Shown piece after piece: positions 32,795 to 44,441 of a stretch of DNA of 64,000 nt. The position numbers and the translations under genes are program-made. Position 1 is the stretch's first letter. Each line of letters begins with the position of its first letter. Location of the stretch: contig JADWQD010000026.1 of assembly GCA_016110215.1 (NCBI GenBank), positions 62,001-126,000 on the forward strand, in the 5' to 3' direction. The stretch is from Capronia americana. Lineage: Eukaryota; Ascomycota; Eurotiomycetes; Chaetothyriales; Herpotrichiellaceae. A model generated the notes under the pieces. The model saw nothing but the letters and a program-made list of their open reading frames with translations, was not told the origin of the DNA and made no database searches.

Positions 32795-33523
32795 AGAAAT
32801 GCAGCTGGAGTCGCGGTATTTGATCCCGTTGGACAGTAGCACCGTCAATGAGAAGCTCTCTCGCCTTTTGCCCTTCTGCAGTCTACGCCTATTATACACA
32901 AGCATGGCGTTCCCGATACTGTGCGGCCACTGTCAAGCCGCAGTCTGCGCCAATGCGGGCAGGAGGATGAGGTAATGAGAGGCGACCTCGACAGGATCAT
33001 TTGATAGAGGCGATTCAGATTGCGGTCCGTGTCTCATCCCGTATGTAGTAGGTGTAGCCGACGTCCGTGGCGGATTGGCCAAATGCCTCCAACTTGACGC
33101 TTTGAGTTTCTGGTTCTCTCGACATCGTCCCGTCGTGGTGATCGAACACCACTCATTTCAGCCCACCTGCTCGCCGTGGACTGCTCCCTGATGTCTATAA
33201 TATGGTAATGCAAACTTGATGGGCGAAACGCGATTGTCAGTGCTGCCTTAGACTGGCTTCTCCCTTATCTTACCGGCTCCGCGGCTGGTGGCGGGGAGCT
33301 GGTTTGCGTGGAGGGATGTAAGTGACTTGGCACAGACAAAGGACAACTCCGCTCCTCGCCATCAGTGTGTGGAAACTTATGAGCACGCTCTTCGGTGACA
33401 AAGGTGGGCTAGTTCTTCTCTTTCACAACTTGGACTCTCCTCGCACCTGATTTCGTCCGTCGCCTTGTACAAGAAGGGCCGAAGCCCCAATCTGTCGCAA
33501 GGTATTCTTCGTTCAATTACACA
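32795..33523. other. Intergenic, promoter of the amine oxidase
   Basis: No supported gene. A GATA-type site (ttatct within ccttatctta near 33,262) lies about 260 bp before the oxidase start, compatible with nitrogen control of an amine-utilising enzyme. Confidence 0.4.
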
Positions 33524-35884
33524 ATGGCCGCCATAAACGGACACACCGTTCCGAAGCGGGTTCACAAGCACCCGCTGGACCAACTCAGCGCCGACGAGGT
33601 CGATATTGCACGACAGGCGGTTCTCGACGCTCGTAAGGCCGCTGTTGTTTTCCGAAACACCTTTGCTGTTGAGCCAGCTAAGGCCGAGCTGGTCAAGTTT
33701 CTCGATGCCGAGCATGCCGGAACTCTCTCCGCCGAAACTCCTCGACCTGCTCGGCAGGCGCGCGTCCAGTATGATGTCGTTTATGAGGATCGAAGCCATG
33801 AGTACATGGAGTCAGTGATTGATGTTGCCTCCGGCAAAGAAGTCGAGCACAGACGGGTGCCTAGGACCTCGCAACAGTCTTTGACGGTGGATGAGTTCAA
33901 GGAATTCAGCAACGTGTGTGTTGAATCCGAGATGTTCAAGAAGGCTGTCAAAGAACTCAATCTCGATGAGAAATTCGAGGTCGCCATCGATCCCTGGCCT
34001 TATGGTGGGCCGGATGCTGGAGAAGTCACCCCAAGGTATGCCAGCTTCGAGACAGCGTCATCTATGCTCCCTAACCACCAGTCGCAGATATACCCAAGGT
34101 CTATGTTTTGCTAAGCTGCGGAACGGCAACCCGGACAGCAACCACTATGGCTTCCCTCTACCCATCATCCCTGTAATGGACACCTACAAGAAAGAAATCA
34201 TCCGCATTGACCGTCTTGCCACTGGTGGTGCTGAGGATGGACTAAACTACGGAACAGCTGGCAAGAACGTTCTCGAGCACTGCCAGCCTGCCGAATACGT
34301 TCCTGAACTGCTGGACACCCCCCTGCGCAGCGACCTGAAGCCTCTGAATGTGCTGCAGCCTGATGGGCCGTCATTTACTGTCAGTGATGACTCCCTGATT
34401 GAATGGCAGAAATGGAGGTTCCGAGTCGGGTAAGGTCGATTTCCAACACTCATGGACTGGAAGCTGAACAACGCCTCTCAGATTTACTCCTCGCGAGTGT
34501 GCAGTCTTGCACGACGTCCACTACGACGGCCGCAGCGTGCTATATCGTCTCAGTTTGTCAGAAATGACCGTCCCGTACGGCGACCCTCGACCACCGTTCC
34601 ATCGCAAACAAGCTTTCGACTTTGGTGATGCGGGCGCAGGTCGAGCCGCGAATAACCTTGCTCTAGGCTGCGACTGCCTCGGTGTTATCAAGTATATTGA
34701 CGCTATGCTTGTCGATACCGAAGGCAAGCCGTCGGTCTCTAAAAACGTCGTTTGCGTTCACGAGCAGGACAACGGCATCGGCTGGAAGCACACCAACTTT
34801 CGAACCAACCGCGCTGTTGTAACCAGGTCAAGGGAGTTGGTTGTGCAGTTCATCATTACTCTGGCAAATTACGAATATATTTTTGCGTATAAGTTCGACC
34901 AAGCTGGAGGGTAAGCCGCTCGGCCCTGGGATATTTTAACTCTTAGCTAACACTCCTCCAGCATCACCGTCGAGACTCGAGCTACCGGTATCGTCTCCGT
35001 AGTCAACATCGACCCCGGCAAGACCAGTCCTTACGGCAATGTTGTCTCTCCCGGTGCTCTTGCACAGAACCATCAACACATCTTTGCCGTACGAATCGAC
35101 CCTGCCGTTGATGGCCACAACAACACGATCTTTACAGAAGAGTCCCTACCTATTCCCATGAACCCAAAGACGAATCCCCACGGCAACGCATACGACGTCG
35201 TTCGCAAGCCGGTCACCAAGTCAACCTCGATTCATGCCTCGCCCTTCACTAACCTCACTATCAAGATGGCAAATTCCAACAAGATCAACCCAATCTCTCA
35301 AAGACCTGTCTCGTACAAATTCATCCCCTCACCAAGCCAACTCATCCTGGCTGATCCAGACTCCATCGTCGCAAAACGTGCCGCGTTCGCCCATCACCAC
35401 GTGTGGGTCACGAAATACAGAGACAATGAGTTGTTCGCAAGCGGCGAGTTTACAAACCAGTGAGTACTTATGGAAGATCGATGCATTCCGTCGTTCTCGG
35501 CCAAGACCAGCCACGTACTGACCGTTCTATAGATCACAGAAAGAAGAGGGTGGCGTGGCCGACATGGTGGCCCGGAATGATGAGGTCGAGAACGAGGATG
35601 TGGTTGTTTGGAACGTCTTTGGGCTCACGCACAATCCGCGTGTAGAAGACTGGCCCGTCATGCCGGTGGAGATCCATCAACTTCATCTCCGGCCCGCGGA
35701 CTTCTTTGAGCGGAATCCAGCATTGGATGTGCCTGGAAACAAGAACCTCGCAAGTGTGGAGGTTGGGAGAGCGGCAAACGGCGACTGCTGCCAAACGAAC
35801 GGCAATGGGACAGTCCAGGCAGACCCAACTTCTCATCTGCAAGGCTCCGAGACTATCCCCGTTGCCAGCGTCAACGGGCACTAA
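33524..35884 (+). CDS. Copper amine oxidase (TPQ-dependent, peroxisomal AO-I type)
   Basis: Oxidatively deaminates primary amines to aldehyde, ammonia and hydrogen peroxide. Exons 33524-34035, 34088-34429, 34482-34910, 34962-35459 and 35533-35884 give 710 residues. The topaquinone precursor Tyr lies in LANYEYIFAYKFDQ (N-Y-E-Y motif). Copper ligands are in NHQHIFAVRID and in GLTHNPRVEDWPVMP. The region with the catalytic base, DVHYDGRSVLYRLSLSEM, is intact. The N-terminal HPLDQLSADEV is typical of fungal peroxisomal enzymes, but the C-terminus ends VASVNGH with no SKL-type PTS1. Location is therefore uncertain. A GATA site upstream suggests nitrogen regulation. Confidence 0.95.
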
Positions 35885-36418
35885 ATACGCGAGCCGCACA
35901 TAGAATGTCATAATGGCACCACGGACTGGGTGCGGCGAATACAGAATCCGATTCTGATATCCTTATTCGAAGGCTAGATGGCCACCCTTTCATATGGCTC
36001 CTTAAAACAGGTATCTTTCAGCAGTAGTAATCATCGACGCGAACTGCTAGGCAGCTTTGATGGGATTGGGCCGCCCCCAGGACGCCTAGAGAACCAACGC
36101 GACTCATTGTAGGGGTCTCCACTCAAGCGTTAAGCCTCGGCCCTTGACTCGTGCGCACCGCTCGCCCAATGTTCGTTGTCTACGTCATCTGCGCCGCCTG
36201 TTGTTTTGTCATCTGCGAAGAGTTCCAACGGTTTCTCCAGAAGATTCAATTGCCCGCAGTGTCTCACCATGTATCTCGTCAAGCCCCGTCCCTCCTCCTC
36301 TCTGATCTTGTTCCCGCGTGTGCTAACATCTCATCATATATCATCAGTACACAGCCTGCCGGTAGATTGAACCCCTCGATTCCCTCCGTGCCCATAACGA
36401 GAAGTGCCACCAGTAGCG
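35885..36418. other. Intergenic
   Basis: No supported gene. Contains the promoter and leader of the WLM gene. The frame extending upstream of 36419 opens with GTG, so it was not used. Confidence 0.4.
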
Positions 36419-37372
36419 ATGAAGATTCAGTACAGAGATGAGAGCCTCGACTTTGAGGATGTGCCCGACGAGACAATCAACGAGCTTGCTGTAAGAGCTG
36501 CGACGCACATTGGAGCGGATGTAGAACGCATATCGTTCTTTTTCCTGCCCAAGCCGGGTTTTGTGAAGTACCCGTTTGCGGACCGCAAACTGAGCGACTT
36601 CATTACTCCCACTACACGAATAAAGCTGGTCGGGACGCCAAATTCGGAAGTCAAGAAGATGGTCGAGATGAGCGCCGCCAGCCGCAGAATTACTCGCCCA
36701 AGCAATTTCAAGCCGGTCAAAGCGAACAAAGTGCGGGATTGGAAGAAGGTCCAAGAGGAGAGCACCTACACATTTCACGCCATCGAACCGTTGGCATATC
36801 TGCCCAATCCGGAGAAGAGCAGGAGGTACCTCGAGCGACTGGCCAACGATCCGGGCATCAAAGCATCCATGCGCAAGCATGGTTTCTCCGTGGGCCTCTT
36901 GACGGAAATGAATCCCGCCGAACACACCACGCATGAGTCAAAGACGCTGGGCTTGAACCGCAATCGCGGCGAGGTCATCGAACTGCGACTGCGGACAGAT
37001 TCCTACGATGGGTACCGCGACTACAAGGTCATACGCAAAACCCTTTGCCACGAGCTGTCGCACAATGTGTGGGGAGAGCATGACCGCAATTTCTGGAACT
37101 TGACTAAGGAGATCGAGCAGGAGGTGGAGCGCAATGATACACTTCACGGAGGCCATCGACTCTCGACCGAGGAGTTTTACAACCCAGACGACTCCTATGA
37201 TGAGGCTGAACATGCCGACTCCGGGGGTTGGACTGGGGGAGACTTTGTCCTTGGAGGGTCAACGAGCGAGGCTGGCTTGAGCCGTCGCGAGATCATGGCA
37301 AAAGCCGCAGAGTCGCGGATGCGCAAAGAAAAGGAGGCAGCAGAACGTGGAGATTCGCCGTCTCCGTCGTGA
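36419..37372 (+). CDS. Ubiquitin-like/WLM-domain metalloprotease (Wss1-related)
   Basis: Single exon, 317 residues from the first ATG (36419). An N-terminal ubiquitin-like domain (about residues 1-80, MKIQYRDESLDFEDVPDETI onward) is followed by a WLM domain with the zinc-protease motif HELSHNVWGEHD near residue 205. This is the layout of the fission-yeast ubiquitin/metalloprotease fusion protein. Relatives of Wss1/SPRTN cleave DNA-protein crosslinks or SUMO/ubiquitin conjugates. No C-terminal VIM/SIM motif is obvious; the tail is Ser/Lys/Glu-rich. Catalytic His and Glu are intact. Role in crosslink repair is inferred from the family. Confidence 0.88.
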   Translation: MKIQYRDESLDFEDVPDETINELAVRAATHIGADVERISFFFLPKPGFVKYPFADRKLSDFITPTTRIKLVGTPNSEVKKMVEMSAASRRITRPSNFKPVKANKVRDWKKVQEESTYTFHAIEPLAYLPNPEKSRRYLERLANDPGIKASMRKHGFSVGLLTEMNPAEHTTHESKTLGLNRNRGEVIELRLRTDSYDGYRDYKVIRKTLCHELSHNVWGEHDRNFWNLTKEIEQEVERNDTLHGGHRLSTEEFYNPDDSYDEAEHADSGGWTGGDFVLGGSTSEAGLSRREIMAKAAESRMRKEKEAAERGDSPSPS

Positions 37373-38441
37373 CTTTGACTCTATTTCTAAGTGGGTTTTT
37401 GGGCGATAGCGAGGCGTTGGTGGCCCATATCTCTTGCTTCACGTTTGCGAATCTCCAGTGACTGTAGATAGCAATAGTAGTACTCGTCCACTGTACGAGG
37501 TACATATTGTGTCCGAGCAGTCACCAGTTGGATACGGAGTCGATGGTTGATCTTCGGCCACCGAAACAAACTAAGAGATCCTGGCTAGCCATTGAGGGTC
37601 CCGGACCCGGCGAGCCGGATCTGGAGCTGGACGATCCCCATTTCGGGGTGGTGACTGCCCTAAAAATATACACTTAGGTGCCTGACTTGCGGCGCCATGG
37701 CCTTTCTGAAGCTCTGACCTCGAACCTCGCCCTGGGAAGCCCAAAACGATTCTCCTTTAGATCTGACTTGTCCGGGGCTCGGTCTGGGTTAACGAGGGCT
37801 GGAAAGACCACTAATCACGATCTGGGCATCAATGTCCAAGCGAAAACAAGAAGCCGGGAGCCTAAGCACTACGAGCTCCTGTAGACCATGATGTACTGCG
37901 TGTCGCCAATACCCCAAAGCCGCTGGTTGGAGATAACTAGGACATAGTACGGAGTACATATAGTGGAAGACTGAAAAGTAGACCATGCCGTAACTTTCTT
38001 TTCACATGCAGCAGTCATTAACCCTTATCAGTGTCAGAGCTCGGCTTTTGCTATCATCCTCGCTCCTATTTCCCCGAGCAGCTCGTGTTAATTGCCTCTA
38101 CCATTTCGACGGGCCGTCGGCAATCGACGTCACTACTGGACTTTTCACCTGTAGGTGACCTGCATTTCCGTCGTGGTTGAATTCAAAACATACTCAGCGG
38201 GGATAGAGGAGCTTTTGTGTGATTCAGGTACGGCGCACCCGGCACAGATCCTCTGCGACTGTTGGGCCTTTTATTTCCGGGCTGCTGCTTGACGCTGCCC
38301 TGGCAGTGACTCCCGCCTGCACCACCATTCACTCAAGGAGCCGCCGCGAGCCCTGTCAGATCGGCTATCTCTGACTCTTAATTCTTTTTCTTCCTGTTTG
38401 CCCTCTCATAGATCGAATCCATTTGCCTGTATCAATACTAA
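37373..38441. other. Intergenic, promoter/leader of PFK-2
   Basis: No supported gene. A pyrimidine-rich leader precedes the next start codon. A GC-rich stretch near 37,590-37,640 with inverted ccggacccggcgagccgg-like halves could form a short hairpin, but nothing identifies it. Confidence 0.4.
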
Positions 38442-40660
38442 ATGTCTCTGCTCGAAGGTCTCAGACAAACCGTCTCGCCTAGTACGGGTTCAAATACCCC
38501 GAGTTCCCCGACCGGTGCACGTCGCATCAGCGAGGCATATTCTGAGCTTGCTCGCGTTGCCATGATCACAAACGCTTCGAGTACTGCTCATGAGAGCGAC
38601 TCCGTCAATCATGCGGCCTACCACTCGAGTTTGATGCCTCCGCCCAAGACCGCATTTGGCAGATCAGCGACAAACGCAACAACAGGCAAATTGCCACACC
38701 AACCCGCAAACGCACTGGGAAGAGCGTTGACAGATACTCCAGCACCTAGTGCACCTACTAGTCCTCAAATGTGAGTGCATATACTCTCATGACTGTAGCT
38801 GGCGACATTGGCTCATGTGGCGCAGACATGCTCGAAGCAGTTCAAATGTCTCCGGGTCTGCAACACCGAAGATTCGTGCGACAACGCTCGATATCCCTGG
38901 CCTTACCCGTTCGAAAGTCTCACCCAACGGTCAGATCTCAGAGAGAGATGTCGCTGCAAAACTCATCATCATTATGGTTGGGTTGCCGGCAAGGGGGAAG
39001 AGTTACATTGTCAAAAAGATTGCTCGATACTTGAACTGGTTACAGCATCCCACCAGGATTTTCAATGTGGGAGATCGTCGAAGAGTGGCTGCTGGTGTTG
39101 GTCAGACCATCCCAGATCGAACGACTGCCGCCCTGCGGGAATCAGTACGCCGCATGAGCGCCACCACACTCGGCCCTCAGAGCGTTGTGGATCATGGCGA
39201 ACTCCTTCCACCGCCTGCAATCGAGACGAAAATCCTAGTGAACGGAGAGATTACAGCTGACCCGATAAGTCCGCTGCAAATGAACGGCAACAACGCGATC
39301 GGCACACACGACAAGGACCCTATTCAACTCTCTGCGCCCGAGCCTATTGATCAATCTGCTGAATTCTTTGATCCTAACAATGTCAAGGCCAAGCAAATCA
39401 GGGAACAGGTAGCGCATCAAGCCTTGGACGAGCTCCTAAAGTACGTACTGGAGGACGGTGGTTCGGTGGGGATCCTAGACGCCACGAATCACACCAGAGA
39501 CCGACGCCTGTCACTCGTCAAACACATCCGTGACCGGGACGAGAACATTAATATCCTCTTTGTCGAGTCTCGTTGCCAAGACCAGAACCTGCTCGAAGCG
39601 AATATGCGGCTGAAGCTGTCCGGTCCCGACTACAAGGGCAAGGATCCAGTGGCCTCGTTCAAGGACTTCCAAGCCCGCGTGGAACAGTACGAAAGATCCT
39701 ACCAGAAACTAGACGAATTCGAGGAAGAACACAACATGGCATATTGCTCAATGGTGGATGTCGGTCGGAAAATGGTTACCCATCAAGTGAAGGGCTTTCT
39801 TTCAATCCAGACGGTCACCTATCTGATGAACTTCAATTTGGCTCCGCGACAGATCTGGATTACCCGACATGGCGAATCAACGGACAATGTCAATGGCAAG
39901 ATCGGCGGAGATAGCTCCTTGAGCGACAATGGCAAAAAGTATGCGCAGGCCTTGGCGAAGTTCATTGGTGAGCAGAGAAACGCGTGGGAGGACTATCAGG
40001 CGGAAAAACAGGCAAATATCCATTTCCCTCCGCTGCCGGGTGATACGACACCGCCAAACCCAGAGTACACGGCTCAGGCTCTCCAGGAGAGGAACTTTTG
40101 CGTCTGGACATCCATGCTCAAGCGAAGTATCGAAACTAGCCAGTGGTTCAGCGATGAAGACTACGACATTAAGCAGATGCGGATGCTGGACGAGCTCAAT
40201 GCTGGATCAATGGAAGGCATGACATACACGGAGATCCGGGACAAAATGCCTGACGAGTACGAGCTTCGGAAACGCGACAAGTTGCACTATCGATACCCCG
40301 GCCCCGGCGGAGAAGGCTATCTCGACATCATCAACCGACTTGGGAAAGTCATTCTTGAGATCGAAAGAATGACAGACCACGTTCTCATTATCGGCCATCG
40401 CAGCATATGCCGGGTGTTACTGGCCTACTTCATGGGCCTCAAACAAGAAGATATCAGCGATCTCGACGTCCCTCTGGGAGTCGTCTACAGTCTTGAGCCG
40501 GTAAGCAAAACAACTCCCGTCGGATTTGGGCAAGGGCTGACCTTGTTCGCAGAGACCGTATGGTGTCGACTTCAAGGCATTCCGCTACGACCCCTCGGTC
40601 GATGAGTTCCGACACGAGCCAGACTACCGGATGAGGCGAGCAGTTGACCCACAAGCCTGA
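38442..40660 (+). CDS. 6-phosphofructo-2-kinase / fructose-2,6-bisphosphatase
   Basis: Cytosolic enzyme setting fructose-2,6-bisphosphate, the activator of phosphofructokinase. Exons 38442-38770, 38826-40500 and 40553-40660 give 703 residues. A Ser/Thr/Pro-rich N-terminal regulatory region (about 130 residues) precedes the kinase P-loop VGLPARGKS near residue 160 and ILDATNHTRDRR near residue 330. The phosphatase half has TRHGESTDN, a WTSMLKRSIET segment, LDELNAGSMEG and IIGHRSICRVLLAYF. The phospho-accepting His and second His are kept, unlike yeast Pfk26 where the first is Ser, so both activities are expected. The N-terminal SPxxS-type clusters suggest phosphorylation control. Confidence 0.95.
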
Positions 40661-41913
40661 TTTTCGTTTTACCCATGCATTATTGAGCCTGATACCCCTA
40701 TCTACATCCGCCTTGTCATCAGGTCACATTGCGGACCTGGTTATATCGATTATAGTCACACACCACAATCCGGTACTCCCAAGACATTTACTACGACTGG
40801 ACTAATACCCCTTTTGCATTTTCTGCAGGCAAGAATTTCACTGGCAACAACGTCCGATTCTTCCCACTCGCATGAATTCCTGGATTGATTGGTAGTTGAA
40901 GGTTCGGCAAATTTGCACAATGTGTTTGCATTTGATGGGGACGGATTATGTCGAGATTTGGCGATGGTGTTCAGGAACGACGGCATCCAGGGCGGGGACT
41001 TTTATAATTCGGGCGACACTCAGTATGGCGTTGGGCGGGTATGACCGTCGGGGTTTGAGGAATGATTTCGAGCAGAAGAAGCGACGCCGGAGATGATATG
41101 GGGTCTCCAGGGGGCGTTTTCGAATTTCTGGCCGGCAGGACGGAACCGGCTAAATCGCCACACATTCCTCCAGGGTCCGTGTAGGTGCCAATGGGAATCA
41201 CACGCTGGAGTCTCGGTCATACGCGAACCTCGCTAGCGTAGCAACCCTCCTCTCCCCCTACCAGTCGCCTAGGAAGTGTGCCTGGGCGGAATGCGCAGTG
41301 TGGAGCAAACCCGGTGCTGCCCAGGCTCGTAGAGTCATTGAGTCAATCATTGCTGATAAGAGCGTCTGTTTGAGCTGATGAGAAGAATTTGCACACATCC
41401 TGCCGTGTTGCCGTCCCTGCTCTGCCCTCCACTGCCCTTCCCTCATATTGCTGGCTCCTGGTGTAACAGGTTTGGGGTTCTTCGTTTCTTTTTCGGACAG
41501 CCCGGGTGCCTTTCACGCAGCAGAAGAAACGGACCTATACATGCTGGCACCAGGCGTCCGCATGAAACGCCTTCACTTCGTTGGTCCTCGTATTATGCAC
41601 CGAACAATGAAAACAAGCGTACAATAACAATCACTTACACGGCGCTCGTCGTTCGAGCTCCGGCCCGCACGGAAACACGCAAGATACTCGAGCGACCTCC
41701 GTGCGACAAATCGTTAATCCCCGACCATCCACTCCGCAGTCGGGGTCGACATCGTCGAAATATACTTGCCTCGAGGCTTGGTGAGTTCGAATTCAAGCTT
41801 GTCAAGCAATTGTCTTTGTCTGTTTCAACTTCACTCTACGATTGGACGGGGCACAGACGACACCGCGAAGTCACGAGTCGAGGAGGGTCGTTCCATTCCA
41901 CCCATTCGCCATC
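40661..41913. other. Intergenic, 1.25 kb, promoter/leader of the antiporter
   Basis: No supported gene. A 184-codon frame at 41378-41932 overlaps the antiporter start in another frame and has no domain; treated as leader. Confidence 0.4.
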
Positions 41914-43761
41914 ATGCCGACACTTGTTCTGACGAACTTCAATATTGTCACTGCGGCCTTGGGTGGCTTCATCACCATCTTTGCGCTTGTCAGTTATTTG
42001 CTGAAGGAGCGCTTCTACCTCTCAGAAGCATGTGGGTGACCGGGACCTTTGCGGAGGAATCGCGTGGCTGACATCCTCCAGTAATCTCTTTGGTGGCAGG
42101 TATCATTTTTGGCCCAGATGCAGCCAACCTCATCAGGCCTATGGAATACGCCCTTCACTCGGAAGAGAATCTCGACTACATCACCCTGTACTTTACCCGC
42201 CTCGTCTTGGGCGTTCAGCTTGTACTCGCGGGCGTTCAGCTGCCAAGCATGTATCTTCGGACAGAATGGAGGTCCCTAGCTCTGCTCCTTGGTCCTGGAA
42301 TGTGCGGCATGTGGATGTGTGCGAGCTTGCTGGTGTGGGCATTTGTTCCTCACCTGAACTTCCTCCATGCGCTGGCGATCGGGGCGTGTGTGACCCCGAC
42401 GGACCCGGTCTTGTCGAACTCGATTGTCAAGGGCAAATTTGCCGACAAGAACATCCCAAAGCCGTTGCAGAAGATCATCATCGCGGAATCAGGCGCCAAC
42501 GATGGCCTGGGCTACCCGTTCCTGTTCCTCGCCCTGTACCTGATCAAGTACGTCCAGCACGGAGGTGCAGGACAGCCGGGTGGTGCGTCCAAAGCCATGG
42601 GCTATTGGTTCGGGGAGACGTGGGGCTATACCATCCTGTTGAGTGTCGTCTATGGCGCTGTTGTCGGTTGGCTTGCAAAGGAACTCCTCCATTTCGCCGA
42701 AGAAAGAAAGTTCGTGGATCGAGAGAGCTTCCTCGTTTTTGCCATCACGCTGGCTCTCTTCATCACGGGAACGTGTGGCATGGTTGGCTCGGACGACGTG
42801 CTGGCCTGTTTCATTGCTGGAAATGCATTCACCTGGGATGACTGGTGAGTCTTTTGTGCCCAGCGCCTCTGGGTCCCCCTTGCTGACACGGCCCAGGTTC
42901 CGCCGCGAAACCGAAGATGACTCTCTTCAGCCAACCATCGACATGTTGCTCAATATATCGGTCTTTCTCTGGTTTGGCGCCGTGTGCCCCTGGGCGAGCT
43001 TCCGAAACAACGACGTCATTCCCATCTGGCGGTTGATTCTGCTGGGGATTACCATCCTGCTTTTTCGCCGTCTCCCAGTTGTTTTCGCAATGCACAAGAA
43101 AATCCGCCAGATTGAAGAGTTCCAGCAAGCTGCTTTCGTGGGCTTCTTCGGGCCGATTGGAGTTTCGGCGATCTTCTATCTCTACGTCAGCATCGATTTC
43201 CTCCGCCAGATCAAGGTGGACGGCGCTGTGAGGGATGATGCAGTACGGCTCGAGGAGATCATGCGGGTGGTAATTTGGTTTTTGGCCATCTGCAGCATCA
43301 TCGTCCACGGTCTCTCGATCCCATTGGGCAAGCTTGGATACCACCTTCCGAGAACCATGTCTCAGGCGCTAAGCACTGAAGTGAGCGAAAGTGAACCAGA
43401 CCTCCATCTAGGACCGAGACCTGGGCAAAGATCCACCAGTCAGTTACGGCCAGTGAAGAACAGTCGCGTCGGAAGGGACAAAGACCGCCGACCCAGCACC
43501 GGAGCGTTCATGATCGGCCAGGGACTGTCGACACGGACAACGATGGACCTGGAAAGTCAGCTGGAGCCGGATAGGCCAGTAAATATCATTGAAGATCCCC
43601 CGCTGGCAGGGTCGCCGGCTCCGGTGACGCCGGCGGAAACCCAGGCAGATATTGGACTCGAGCAGCGAACCTCGAAAAGGGTATTAACATTTTCGAAGGA
43701 TCCGGCGCCGGAGGCAGCAAAGGTAGATAAGACCGCGGAAGTCGAAGGAGATGTGGTTTGA
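41914..43761 (+). CDS. NHA1: Na+/H+ (K+/H+) antiporter, Nha1/Sod2 family
   Basis: Plasma-membrane alkali-cation exchanger for salt and pH homeostasis. Exons 41914-42031, 42082-42844 and 42897-43761 give 581 residues. It has about twelve membrane segments across residues 10-460, including the unwound-helix motif TPTDPVLSNSIVKGKFA and the ion-binding acidic pair in ESGANDGLGYPF. GMVGSDDVLACFIAGNAF is also characteristic. The hydrophilic C-terminal tail (about 120 residues) is short compared with yeast Nha1 and closer to Sod2-like forms; it is Ser/Arg-rich and likely regulatory. Confidence 0.93.
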
Positions 43762-44441
43762 CCGTGGACTTTCCTGGTCCATGCTATGTACATATTGTAT
43801 GTAACCTGCGGAGTGGCTGCTAGCCGGATGTAAAGCCACGACAACCAGTATTCCGCACACAAAGGTGCGGTTTAAAGGGGGCATTGGCCGGAGAGACAAG
43901 TCCCGACCACCTGAGGGCACATCCCCCCCCTCCCCTCCCACCTCAGACTCCACCACTCCCTGCACCCTCCAGCCAAACACCATCACTGCACCAGGGTGAC
44001 TCCCCCATTTTCAAGCGAAAGGAACCAGGTGGGTGCCTGTCACAACCACAGTCTTTCCCCGCTTGCGCGACCAGAGACCGTTCCCCCTTGCAATAACCCT
44101 CCCCCTCTTCCTTGGGCAGCTCCCAACATTGGAGCGAAGCCAGTCGTGTCACCGCTCTCTAACCCTCGCTCGCCCCTGGTTGTCCCCCCCTCGCACTGCC
44201 TGCTTGATCACTCTCCTCTCCCTCACGCGTGGGATTGAACTCACCGTCACAGACTACCACCACTTCACTCTCCAACGCGGTCTGGACGACAACCTCGGTG
44301 CCTGATCTTGGCCGTTGACCCATTCTCTTTCACTTCCCGACCACGCTACACGCTTTCATCCTGTCGGCTCATCGATAAGCCAATCTGTCGCGACTTGGAC
44401 GAACTGATCGGGTCCTCCGCCTACCGTACCGCAGACTACTC
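43762..44441. other. Intergenic, CT-rich leader of RNase H1
   Basis: A strongly pyrimidine-rich strand bias from about 43,920 to 44,230 (C-runs such as ccccccc) precedes the RNase H1 gene, typical of fungal core promoters and leaders. No gene seen. Confidence 0.4.

Noticed and set aside
36404..36418. Five-codon extension of the WLM gene
   Set aside because: Would begin with GTG; the ATG at 36419 starts the ubiquitin-like domain directly.
37570..37800. Possible tRNA gene (a B-box-like cgaggttcga on the minus strand)
   Set aside because: No matching A box or cloverleaf could be drawn around it.
41378..41932. 184-codon frame before the antiporter
   Set aside because: Overlaps the antiporter start in another frame, with no homologous features.
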